Positions 20,629-33,032 of a DNA stretch of 64,000 bases are shown piece after piece. The stretch's first letter is position 1. Each line of letters begins with the position of its first letter. Source of the DNA: Trichosporon coremiiforme (lineage: Eukaryota > Basidiomycota > Tremellomycetes > Trichosporonales > Trichosporonaceae); the NCBI GenBank assembly GCA_039545355.1, contig BCJJ01000013.1:915980-979979 (forward strand). Reading direction: 5' to 3'. The position numbers and the translations under genes were made by a program. Below the pieces are notes generated by a model. The model saw nothing but the letters and a program-made list of their open reading frames with translations, had not been told where the DNA came from and made no database searches.

Positions 20629-22885
20629 TCCTAGTGCTCCGTCGACCCCTCGGGCGGCGGGCAAGTCAGAAAGTGGCCAACTACCTAGCCGCCTCGATCC
20701 CACTGCTGTCTGGCTCACCTTAACCAAGTTGTGTGACATGCTGCGGGGCAGCTTTGGGTTGCACGTCGCCACAGATAACCCCCCAGTGACCCTTCCCGTG
20801 GAAAAGCCGTGCGCAGCGATCGAGTCCAGCTCGTCTGACAGCTGTTACGTGATTCCAGTGGGGGATGTGTCAAAAGATGCTCCGAGGAAACGCCGCCACC
20901 CAGAGGAATCGCAGAGGATTCCCAGAATGGCAGATGTGGATATAGTTGTTCCGATAATACCCCGCGGGACTGTTGTGGCGCTCCACCCGTCCCGGTGGTA
21001 GGAATCGCAAGAATCGCAGTTTCTGGAGCCCACTTCCGGCGTTGCCGTCGACTTTGGCTCAAGAAACTGGACGGCTCCGCAAATCTGGGTTTGGCCTGGG
21101 GCACATGACACTCTGTATACCTCGTATATCTGGTGCATACCGTGTATGGGGCGGAATCGCCGCTGTCCTCAGACTCGCCGATCGCGACCCCGCGGCCACA
21201 CCGCTCCTATCTGCTGGATAGTTGAGCTGGAATCACCACTGGAGCATCAGATAAGAGTGGGGGATCTCTGGGGACCCGTGGCGACTCCTCGCAGACGTCG
21301 CACGCCCCGCCCGGCCGAGACAACCGGTGGTCACACACAGCTTGCTGCAGTGTGGCGACGGCCGAGGTGCTATAGCCGCGGGTAAGGTCTTCTTCACCGA
21401 GGAAGCTTGGTGAACTCAGCCCCATCAGCGCATCAGCTTCAAGATCTAGAACGGCATTGCCGTGGGCGTTCGTATCGAGTGGTGGTGGAGCGTCGATGTC
21501 GGAAAGTGGCACTCGGTTTGGTCTAGCGCCGTGCATGGCCGGGCTTCGCAATCATTCGCGAGATCGGAGACGCTGTTCTGGGAACAAGAGTGTGGTGGAA
21601 CATTCCAAATGGATTTCACAGCGAGTGGCTTTGGAAGGAGGGTGAGACGAAGCGAGGAGACTTGCTCTTTCTCGTCCCCTCCTCTGACCACAACTTTGGT
21701 CATTACTGGCAACCAACATCCCGAAATCCGCCTGACTGTTAGGCGTCGATCCCAGTCCACGACGCTTCAGCTTCGCAGCATTGAGCACTCCATCTCTTTC
21801 CCTCGACAGCCGCGAACTCGAACCGTATGCCTCAGCTGTCAATGCCATGGGCTCGTGGGTGTCTTGAAGGGCCGTACTGGCCTTTGGTAGGACTGTCGTA
21901 CACAAGTACTTTCGATCTGGGCGATGCCTCTCATTTAGTTACTAACAGGAGCGCGGCCGTGTGCGTAGAGGAAGGCCAGAAAACCTTCCTCGCACGAATG
22001 AACGATCAGCGCAGGGAGTCGTCCGGTGGAAATGGACAACAATCTAACGCCATCACTGGATGGCGGGGCTTCCCAACTTACAACAACGATCCTCAGAGCT
22101 CTGCGCTGTCCGGCCCCTCTACGTTCGAAGCTACAATGGACGTGCAACAGAGTCCCACTCCGAACCAGGACGCCTAGCCCGGCGTTGTTTGGACTGGTCT
22201 GAGTTCTACCCCGGAGCACGGCCGTCACACTTAGATGTCGCTAACCGTTGACTGATCTCTAGCCCCTCCCGTCATCTACGAAATAGTCAAGTCCTCTGTG
22301 ACCCGGCTGTGCTGTGAAGTTTTGTCTTGCACACTACTAGAATCCCTGCCTGTCAGTCCGCCGCACGACTCTACGTCCCCGCAAGCGCTGCGTGGTCTTC
22401 CTGCTCCGAGACGTTCAGCATCGTGGTGCTGCAAGCTCTGCGGATAGCCTCCCCGAAAGCCGCCTCTTGCGCTCGCATCAAGGCAAGGAAATGCTGACAG
22501 GCGATGCAGCGGAACCATTTGGCATCAAGACCGTAGAACCCGGCAGCAAGAACAGCGACGCAGAACGACAGCTCTCTTGCGCGAGCGTCTGCACTTCCCC
22601 CCTCCCCGGCGCCGGAGCACCAGGCATGTTCAGGTCTAGCACCCGGTTCCTTGCGGACATCCAGCAAACATTTGTCAGTTGCCAAATCGCCAAGGTATGC
22701 CCCTGACCCAGAGTTCTAGTACACGCAGGCAGCTGAGAGAATGACTGTCAACAGTTCCCTCCCCCTGAGTCAGCGACACAAAGGGTTCGACATCGCCACG
22801 CGCAAAGACGACAACTCCGTGCGGGTCCGGCCGGACAGCGGCTCAGCCGTACCGTGTGGCGCAGCACTAGGCAACAGTGCGAGAG

Positions 22886-22913
22886 CCCCCCCCCCCCCCC
22901 CCCCCCCCCCCCC
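22886..22913. repeat. Poly-C homopolymer, 28 bases
   Basis: Longest homopolymer in the window, in noncoding sequence. The exact length is liable to sequencing error. Confidence 0.95.
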
Positions 22914-25900
22914 AGCGCGCGCCCCCATCGTCTGCGCATCAGCCTTGGTGACACAGCAGAGTGTCACGGAAGATCTCTCACGAAGTTTGAACCGACGAGC
23001 GACGAGCGTCACTGCTTTACCACGAAACGGCCTGTGTTTCCGGCAGACCGTTCAGAAGGGCGGCCGTGGCCAGAGCGCCGGCACTGCCCGCTGTTCAGGC
23101 CTTGACTTCTCCGTCGAGTTGTGCGGGCAGCTGTGGAGATGTCATCGCCGTGCCCGCCATTGGACACGGGATGTGTCAAAGCACCAATGTTATTCCGTTG
23201 CTCGAGCCCCCGCGCTTTCTCCTCAAGGTGCTCCTTATCAGTCCCTGCATTGGAAGACACCGAAGGGTCTGAGCACTGGCACCGTTCCGACGCTTGAGCC
23301 CCGCTGCCGGGTCTCTCTGTCTCTCGAGGGCCTCGTTATGGAGTAAGACAGCGCTAGGCCATTGCGCCGGCGCTGCTCCGCAACTCGAGCCTCCCCGTCT
23401 CCGGCAGAAGTCCTGTCGGTCCGTCACGAAGGCCATGCTCCTAGGCTTCGTACCCTGCACCCGGGTGAGGGTGCCAGTGCGCCGCGTGCCGTGACAGGCT
23501 CCGAAGATGCAGCCGCGCGGCGGCCTTTCTTACCTCGCCGCCTGTCAGTGCACCTTGTCGAGCCTCCGCGCCACGAGTTCGTTTATCAGTGCGTGGTCCA
23601 TTTGCGACAGGCTCCGGCGCTCAAGCCAACTAGTCGTCAGTTTTCGTACCTCGAGCCCGGACGTCAGTGCACCACCCTTCTGTGACAGGGGTGGTGGCTC
23701 GAGAGCGTTTCACGGCCGTTCACGGCCATCAGTCTTACAATCTCTGTCGTAAGTTTCGCTGTATGTGCACTCCGAGTTCTGCCAGCCTTGCCCCACCAGA
23801 CAGAGAGTCACGCAAGCCATGACTCGTTTCTTCTGGACGAGAGGTCCATTGATCGGCTGCTTGTCCATCCATGTTCGCTTCCGATCCTACGTCCTACGGA
23901 GCCAACGTCGTGGCATAGTCGAGTACGTCGTCAGTGCCAAGCCAGCGCAAAGGCATGAGTCATGGCGAGCCAATCTGACGGCGTCTCATTACGTCTGCTG
24001 CTTTCGTCGGGTCTGAGCTACGTGAGCGATGCGAGCTTCTCGGAGCTCGCCCATTTCGGAGAGCACGCCGCAAGGAACTCCGCGGGGAACCTGGAAGGTC
24101 AGGCTCGTCAGGCTGAAGTCAGTGGACAGACCGAGACCAAACCATGTCAGTCAGCTCCAGCTAGGCCGCTCCCAATTCCAATTGCAGCTCCACTGGGTCA
24201 ACTTCGATGATGCGTCAATTCACCCCGCCGAGATACGTTGATCTGCGGCACCTCTATGGAGTAGACCCTGCTGACACTGGCAGCCCCTCTCACTCACGTT
24301 CTTTCGAAGTGAGCGAAGCTCACGTATCTCATGCCGCTCACGTTGTTCGGAAGGTCCATGACCGAGCTTGGAACCTCGCAACCGAGCTCGGCCCACAAGG
24401 GCAACAAGGGGTGATGCAATCGGGAGCGTTTGCAAGTGTTCGCTTTCGGGATTCACTCTTGCGACCTCCGCAGATCACGTTCTCGTTCGCAAACGTTGGA
24501 GCCTCGTTCCGCCTGGCTCTGCCTTAGCTCTGCCCTAGCTCTGGCTTCCAGCTGGACCGTCGGACCGTTGACCGCACCAGCCTGCACGAGTCGAGCGGTG
24601 ATCGGTCGCGGCCTGCGTCAGCGAGGAACAGGGGATAGGGCAGGAACGGCGGAACCGGCGGAGCAACGTCATTGCTCCGCCTCCGCCTTCGCGATCGCCA
24701 AAGAGCTCCCCAATGACCATCTTAGGCCCGCCTCGGATTGTGTGGAGTCACGAGGTCGTTAGCTGCCTCGTGCTCTGACCATCCAGCTCGCCAGCGCCTC
24801 CTCGTCATCCAGGCCCGACCCTTTCGCTAGCGCTGGATGTAGCGCCGGCTGGGTAGGCGAATGCTTTCTCTTCCTGGGTGTCCTGATGGCCCGCTGGAAT
24901 GCTGTCTCGCCAGGAACCAAATCTGGCCTCTGCTGCGCTCTCCTGGCGGAAGACTTCGAGACGACGTCAGACGGGACCGTCGGGCCAAGTCATGTGATCG
25001 AGGTGATCATCCTCACGTGGCTGAGGTCACCCCACTATTCGACTGTTAGGCGCCTGACTTTGCGTCGATTCACCGTTGAGCTGTGCATTGTCAGAGGTCA
25101 CAAGGTTAGAGGTCAGGCGCGCGCGTCAGTCATGTGGCCAGCACCGATGAGACGATCATGCGACCAACACACCATGCGATCGCAAACAGGCGGTGCCAAG
25201 TCCATCGGGGTTGCACGCTGTAGCCAAGAGATTTAGAGGCAGACTGGCGTGTGACCTCTAGCCGATCCCGCCACCTCGCAGGCGAGGATTGTGTCGCGCT
25301 CTCTGGTCTGGCGTCGATTGTTGCCCTTGTTGAGCTGCAGAACCCGTCCACCGCCCACTTTAGTTTTGCGTTGCGAGTGTGCGAGAGAGATTGCGAGACC
25401 AAGATGTGCTGAGCAGAGTTGGATCAGCCTCCACTCGCAGTAAAGCGAGCCCACCAGCGCACATCCCCGACTGTATGCCGGTCCCAGCCCCGATCGGCAT
25501 GTCGCAACCATCCGGCATCCCGGCACGGCTCACCGACATCGGCTAAGCGTCCATTCTTGCTTATCATAAGGCCTGTGCGGCCAATGACCAGCTGCTGAAA
25601 GCGAAGCACACCCGGCGCCGGCGTTCAGAGCGGTGGTGTGCTGGTGCCGACCGCCGGTTTGGTGAAACCGGCGCTGACCGGGGCACATTGAGACGGCGAG
25701 CTAAGGGATGATAGGGATTTTCGATGGGAATCTCGCAGGCCGCAGGTGCGCGGGCTGGTGCAGGCTGGTGCGGCTGGTGCAGGGCTGCAACGCTGGCGGG
25801 AAATACTCGATGGCGTGAGACGGCTGCAGATGCGCCCGACGTGGGATGGCGCCGGCTTGGCGCTGGCGTGCTGGGCTTCCTGGCTGACAGGATGGCTTCT

Positions 25901-28900
25901 TGGCTAACAGGATGGCTTCCTTGTTATCGGGCCTTGATCGCCTTAGTGGTGGGCGGGTGGGGGTGGCTCTGCATGTCCGCACTGCTAGGAGCAAGGAGAG
26001 TCTCGGAAAGCGTGTGGGGGCCGCATTCAGCAGGCGAGGAGGCGTACAGCGTGCCAAGCACAATCAAGGTCAAGGTTCCAGTGAATCGGGTTGTCTTTGG
26101 GGACGCCCGTACAGTGGGCTCACGCGAGCTCGCAAGAGGCGAGGGGTGAAGGGCCCAAGAGTACGTCTTCCCCCGAGTTGTGTCTCACGCTCAACTGTCC
26201 GATACGAGACGATTGGCAGGTGCCGCTGCATTCCCCATGGATCGCCATGGTCCCCCCGTGAGCCCCGATCTGGGATCTCTGTTGCATGCGAGCTACGCGA
26301 GCTCCCCGGTCCCCAGTGGTGGAAAGCGGTCCGCTCGTCGGCACTGCAGTACGTGTACGGATTGTTGAGGCAGAGCAACGAGCTGAGCGTCTTGCTAGGC
26401 GTGACTGTAACTCCGCCCCCCTGCGCTGTACCCCGTGCAGAGCCAAGCTCCTGTAGCCCGTAAGCGAGCACGAAGATAGAACTGCGCACACCCCTCATTC
26501 TCATCCCACCGTGCTAGCTGCGTACGCTACGCCGCCTAAGCCCCTTCCTAGGCTATTGTAAGCAGCGCATGAGCTAGCCTGTGCCACAGTCCGTATGCAT
26601 CGTACATCCCGGGACGGAACTCGGTGCCCCCGTGCATTGTGCGTGCCCCGATGTGGACCCCTTGTCTCCCCCGCCCTAGCATTGTGGAACGCTACGGGGG
26701 TTGAGGGGTGCGCACAGATCAGATCGAGGGTGCTCCAGTAAGCCTGGTCCGAGGCGGAAAGTCAGGACTGATTTTCGAATCTGAACTACCCAGGTGCGCC
26801 AGGTCAAGGGATCGGACCACTGGTATCGCACATCGCAAAAGTCAAAACTCCTATCAGCCAGCGTATATCGGCGTCTTTTCGCGAGCGGACGAGGCGTCCG
26901 TGCATAGCTCAGAGCTCAGAGCTCAGTTCGCCGGCGCCGGCCGGCTTCTGCTCCTTCCTGACCCTGCTGGCCGCTTGCTCCCCACTTATCCCCACTCGCC
27001 AAGCCAGTCGCGAGACAGAGACAGAATCGGAACCGGTCTTGTGCGAGGCGAAGGTCAGACGAGGGTGTCAAGCGACTTGACCGGCACTGGTGCGGCGTAC
27101 GGCGTCTTCCATCCTGCACAGCTGTGAGCCTATCCCGGCAGTCCTGCAGGGGAGAAGAGGTGGGCATCCGTGCACGACGCCTGTCCGGCGCCAGCACAAC
27201 GCCGGCACGACGCCATGTATCACCTGAAAGCTTCCGGTGCGGCTTGCAACTCAGGCTGATCAGGCTTTGGCGTTCGGCTGAACGCAGCAAGGTGAATGTA
27301 GGCGCGCCATGATTGCCATGCTCCCCCCAGATCCCAGTGAACCAGAAGTTACCGCCGTACCCCGGTGCACAGCCGATGCATGCCGGCCTGTGCCGCCGGT
27401 TCCCCGCCAGAATCAGGCCAGATAGTCGAGGTAAGCGACGATTGCGACTGTGACGAGTGCGACGAGCGACGATCAGCCGTGCGACAGTGTGCATTCCGTT
27501 GTAGCTCCGCTAGCTCCGAGAACTGGGGCACTGGGCAGTCCCACAACCCTCAAGGTGGCACGCCAGACATGCTCGATGCACGACATGTGGGCGAGTGGGC
27601 GTTCTGGCGTGCTGGCGTGCTCGCAGCCTGCCAGACTGGTGGGGTCTCAAGGTCGCAGACACCGGCTCGTCTTGGCCGCAGGTGTCTGGCGTGCGTCTGG
27701 CGTTTCACGACCAAGGTCGATCACTTGAACCTTACGAGAAAGGCAAGGTACGCACGTTGGGTGGATCACCTGACACACGGCGCTTGGTTACAACCTGTGC
27801 TCGAGGTCCCATGGTCCCAGCGTGCCCAGTGCCCACTGCATAGGACGCAGATGCAAGCGAAATGTGAATGCGATCCACCATGCCCCAACGAATCGTCGCC
27901 GGGGCTCGGACCGACGAGACATCCCGTGCTCGTTGCTCGAGAAGCATCGTGTATGTCGAGTCAGTTGCGCACATACGGGAGCGCAACAGGGCCAGGCACG
28001 CCGATAAACCTGGTCCCCCCGTGCTGTGAGCCTCGTAGTAGCTCGGTTAAGTCGACGTCGTTGCCTGCACTCGTGCACTCTTGTACTCGTGACCTGCTCG
28101 TCAGTGCGACGCAGCTCCCCTGATGTCAGATGGAACGTTGCCTGTTGCCTGCTGCTGAGAATCCCGGGGCTTCGCAGGATTCGTTGAGAATTCAACGATA
28201 AACTCGGCTCTGAACCTCTGAGCTTCTCAGCATCTGAGCCATGCTGAATGCTCAAGGCAGCCCAAGGTACACGACGGGATTTCGGGCTTCGCGCTACGCT
28301 TTGGGTTCGCTTTGGGTTGCCAGTTCAAGGTCCGGGTGAGGCTCGAAGCTCAACAAGCTCAGCGCTCAAGCTGAAACCGCAATTGGCGTCATGCTGGCGT
28401 AATGGGTGTCACTCAATGGGATCGGCAGCTAGCGCAGCGGCTCACGGCACAAGGCGGCAACGGGAAGGCCGTGAGACCAGGTGATCATTGTCGAGTAGTT
28501 CGTAGTTTCGTGGGGAACAGACGTAGAGATGGACGAGACATCGAGTCAACGAGACAGTGACAAGTCGAAATACCCACGCAGAGGACGCAGCACACACCAT
28601 GACGCACACGCAGATCAGCACAAACACAAACATTGACTCGAGTGGCCGAGTGGCAAGGCCGCGAGGGCGAGGCTCAACTCGCCGGCCGTCACCATGCGGC
28701 CGTCATCGGGCGTCGGAGACTCCAATCTCGATCGATGACTCCAGCTATAGATCTTTCGGGCGAGCCCGTCCGCCATGCCGCCGTGCCGCCGTCCGTCATC
28801 GCACCGCTGCCGTCGGCACCATCAGCCATGCTCGAGCACACCATCATCGCACCTGCCCGCCATGCAAGCGTTCCGACTTTTTCTTATCTCCATCCAAGCC

Positions 28901-31199
28901 CTGTGTCCCCTGTGTCGCCTGCAGCCAGTGACGGTGACGAGCTCAGCCTGCGTCGGCTGCGTCATGCCCCAGGGCGCAGTGCCTGAATTCAAGGGTCCGG
29001 CATGGCGGAGAGAGAAAGGCACGGCGCCCTCGGCCGAGAGCTGAGAGGCCTCTGTAGCGAGTGTACGTCGCCCCTTGCCCTTCCCTTGATGCGGGTGAGA
29101 GGGGGTCGCGGGTCGCGTAGGTCCACGGCCGCGCAGACAAACATGCAAACGCGTGTTTGGTGTGTCACCGTCGCCGCTAGTGATCGGGGAAGCGAGCGCT
29201 CGCTACGCTGTCATGTGGATGTTGTGGCCAGACCGAGCACACGCGGCTGTTGGTCAAAGACGAATGAGACGAAGGCAGATGGCGTGTGGCCACATGATCG
29301 CTGACGATCACTGGATCACTGCGGGGTTCGCTAGACAAGGCCCAAGGCACTCAGTCACGCAGCGGTCAGGCAACACCAGGCCAAGCTTCGCTACAGTCGC
29401 GTCCTATCCTGGACCTGCTCGTGCTCGATTCAGACAAGTCGCAGATCCGCCAGAAGCTAGAAGTAGAAGCAAGACTACAGCCCGACGAATCATGCATGTG
29501 CGCAGGGGGGCGGGGGGGGGGAGGTCTGAATTGCCCAAATCTGCCCCCTCTCAGACCTCTAAGCGAGCGCAGATAGCAGCTCGATGCATCGGATAAGGCC
29601 AAGGAACCCGATTCATCGAGCTCAAGAGAGGCTGGTTCAATACGATTGAATCTGAATCGGACTTCTGGCTGTCGACTGTCTTGGCTGCTGGATGGATCGA
29701 ATTTTTTTACCTCCGCCTCGATGTCTCGCTCCTATCCTATTGTGCATGTGTGTATTCAGAGACATGCCAGATCGAATATGGAACCTTGCTGAGCAATACG
29801 GCGCCTGGCGCGCCTGGCTTGGCTGCATTGGCTGGATACCTGAGCTTGATCTCGCTTCGGTCGGCAGACGCAGCGCAGCAAAGCCGCAAAGCCATAGGGA
29901 TGTTGCATGATTGGGGGGCACTAGGGCGTCGTGCAGATCTTGGATCAATTGGACAAGCCTTGCGTGCTGCTTGCACGCTTGCAGGACACGATGCATTGCC
30001 GCAGGAAACCGCTGGACCGGAACGGCCCCTGTGTCTTCTCGGGATGTCGTCCGGGTTGCGTCCGGGTAGGGCGTGACAGTGGTCGAATCAGAACGAGCGC
30101 AGGGGGGGCGTAAACACCGGCATGCAGCGGTAGCGCGGTAAGATTGAACTGCGGCAACGGCAACGGCAACCAGACGGCACGGCAAGCTGAGGGGATTCCG
30201 GTGCTCGCAGTGGCCCACCGGCGTCCCACCGGGCCGTTGCAGGATGGCCATTGGCTTGAGACGTTGCGTTTGTTTACGCCCAAACCGCGCCCAGCCGATA
30301 TGTCCTGTTGGCAGCGCCTTCCAGCGCCTCTAGCGGAATCCAGCGGCAGCAGCACCGATAGGGCCATGCAGCGTCTTTTTTTCTTGCGAGAGATCCGGCT
30401 GAGTATTTTTGGTCGAGCTGCGAGCAAGCTGATACGGTGCACGCCTACGCGCCTACGGATTTCCAGGGCGAGCAAGTGCGTGGCGCAGGATGTCTCAGCT
30501 GATGTGTGCTGAGCTTTGCGTGCTGAGCAAAGTGTCTGGGTCGCCGCATCTAGGAGCAGGCAGGAGCGGGCCGGCGCTGACACTCGAGTGCTTGAGCAAC
30601 TCGCGAAACCAAGCGACTAGGTACAGCAGACCCGCAAGGTCCGTCAGGCCCGGTAGCGGGTCGGGCGCACGTCATAGGTTCGACCAATGGCCTACTCGTC
30701 ACTCGTCACTCCAACCGGGATATACGACCTCGACACTGAGCGGTGGCTTGACAGGTTCTTGCTGCACTGCTCGAGCATGCGTGATAGAAGACCGTCCTGG
30801 CACACTGGAGGACAGGCTGAGGTCATGCCCTGTTGCAGGATGCAGGAGAGATGGGTGCCCTGGGCCTGGCGGACCTGGCGGACCTGGCGCTGCCCAATTA
30901 CCACATCAGGCTACGTCACCGCACGTCCACTACGAGCCAGCGGTTGCTTGGAATTAAGTCTATGAGCCCCTCTTGCATCACCTTTTGGGAGCCTGAGCAA
31001 GCCTGAGCAATGCACCTGGCACAACTGGCACACTCGAGCACAGCGACCAAGCCACGACCAGGTAAGGTCCCAGCTCGCCAGGCGTGCCAGGCTGCATTGA
31101 CTTGACATGCCCCATCGAATCCATTCCGGGCTCCTGTACCCCTTGCTGATGCAATGCGCCTGTGATGAATGGAGGAGCTGCGTGCCGAGCTGAGCGAGG

Positions 31200-31213
31200 C
31201 CCCCCCCCCCCCC
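31200..31213. repeat. Poly-C homopolymer, 14 bases
   Basis: C-run in noncoding sequence, of the same kind as the two longer tracts in this stretch. Confidence 0.95.
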
Positions 31214-32754
31214 ACTCTGGGGCGTCGTGCCCAGCTCGCTCTCTCTCCCTCTCGCTCTCGCCTACGCGCGCCCAAGCACTTCCAAGACTCGACAGAGGCG
31301 AGAGCGAGGTGGGGAAGCGAGCTGACTCCTGGCACACTGAACCTTGAGTACCTTGAGTCAAGCACGCCAGTACGCCCAGGCGCCTCGGGTCGCTTGCAGA
31401 TCCCCGGATGCTCGGCAGGCCGTGAGCTGGTCCCCCAACCCAAGCCAGAATCAGCCAAGCCAGCGCCATCAGCTCGACACAAGGCGTGCATGAAAATCTA
31501 CATCGGAGGGGCAGCGGCTACCGCATCGCCATCGCAGCAAGTCGCAGTGTTTGGTTACCAGAAACAGCCTAGCATGGATGTGTTTGTGTGCGTCTAATTT
31601 CCGCGCAATTCCTGGCGTTTCTTTCCTCAAGCGTACGAGTAGGACCGAGGGCATAGGGGGGACACAGGGGGGGCGAGTTGCAGGGCCAGAGGGACGAGGG
31701 TAGTAATCGCAGTCAGGTTAGAGGTCGCAGATAGCAGTTAGGAATTTATCCATTGGTCCGTTGTCTCCGCGAGTTGTCCGCTTGCCTAATTGCCTGGTGA
31801 GTTGCTGGGCTGGATACATGCATGCAGGAGTGAACGGTTCAGGGTTCCCGTCAGCCAGGGACGGCAGGACGGTGGAGAATGATTCCTTCCGCCCACGCCC
31901 GCGGAGAGAACGGAGGGCACGGAAATAGGCGTCCAGCCTGAGGACGGGGGCGCCTCGGAGGTGTCAGGGCGCGAAAATGACAACAGGCACGGAAACTAAG
32001 TGTCGGCCGTTGGTGTCGTCAGCCCTGTCGCTGGGATTCTGCCTCGCCTGTTCCTCCCCCTCGGGCGAGAGAGATACAGAAAGCCCACTGAGTGACCCCG
32101 ACCAGCCTCTGGTGCTGCCCAAAAAATGCGGTCCTGGGTCGCAGGAGGGCGCGGGGCGAGAGGGAGAGGACCGTCGCCCAACACGCAGGCTACCAGGCAA
32201 GAGCGCGTCAGACTTCAGGATCCAGATGGAGCGGGCCATCGGGTCCACGGCGCAGGACCCGAGGTCCCGAGGACTCGCAGGCGCGCGAGCGAATGGATTA
32301 GCTCTCAACTCTAGGACAGGCAGGATTGCAGGATTAGGATGGGCCGTAGTGCAGATAGACGCAGGCTCAGGCTCTCACCCAGCCCAGCTGCTCCGCCGCC
32401 GTCACCGCACACTGTCGACCAAGCAATACAGTCTCCGTACGCCCGCCCGTATCCGTGGACCACGGGCTCCCCACCTCGAGGGTTCCACCTGCTCACAAAG
32501 CATGCATGCAAAGAGTTTGCTCCAGTTTGGCCGATTGCAGCGGGCACTACGTCTTACTTAACAGTCAGGCGCCCGCCCCCGTCACCCATCTCTCAGCTAT
32601 CTCCATCCCCCCCTCCCTCCCCCCTCTCCTACCTCCCCTACCTACAACACCTGCCTAATACTTAATCCTCACAACGCCAACTACTGCACGCCCCACCTGT
32701 GCAGTGAGGAATCCTACATTTACCTGCCCATCCTATAGCCTATAGCGCACGACC

Positions 32755-33032
32755 GCGCGACTATAATTTTACTGCCCTTTCGATAGAGGCCTTTGCGCAA
32801 AACCGTTGACGTAGACGGGCCGCAAAACAAACCTCTACCCCCCTTTTCCTTTTCCTCGATCCGATTTTCGGCCAATCACAAGCCATCAACCCGGGTCACT
32901 GCCGTATTTAGATAGGACCCCCCAGCCAACAACTCTTCTTCCCATCCCCCCCTCTCTCTCTTTTCCGACCACCCCTCCCCTCCTCTCTCTCTCCCCCCTC
33001 TCTCCTTTTGTCTCTCGAGACTTCCGGCCAAC
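32755..33032 (+). promoter_or_regulatory. PMA1 core promoter and leader
   Basis: A TATAATTTT element near 32761, a CCAAT box near 32873 and a strongly pyrimidine-rich tract (about 32930-33015) precede the ATG at 33033. This is the arrangement typical of highly expressed fungal genes. Functional assignment is inferred. Confidence 0.55.

Larger units (their letters stand above)
20418..33032. other. 12.6-kb gene-poor stretch
   Basis: No frame in this stretch shows a domain, spliceable exon chain or homologue I recognise. All open frames are short and overlap on several strands, as expected from GC-rich noncoding DNA. Notable contents are long C-tracts at 20610-20628, 22886-22913 and 31200-31213, and a G-run at about 29505-29521. 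The last part, 32700-33030, is the PMA1 promoter and pyrimidine-rich leader. I found no tRNA B-box pair and no transposase or retroelement protein remnants. Confidence 0.45.

Noticed and set aside
23260..24400. Spaced GTCAG motifs suggesting a second micro-intron gene
   Set aside because: Unlike 10.5-14 kb, they are not paired with GTGAGY donors, and no phased open exons lie between them on either strand.
28628..28700. Possible tRNA-Ser/Leu because of TGGCCGAGTGGC
   Set aside because: The A-box-like word is present, but no T-arm/B-box (GGTTCRANYCC) follows at the right distance and no cloverleaf can be folded. A similar word at 60690 fails for the same reason.
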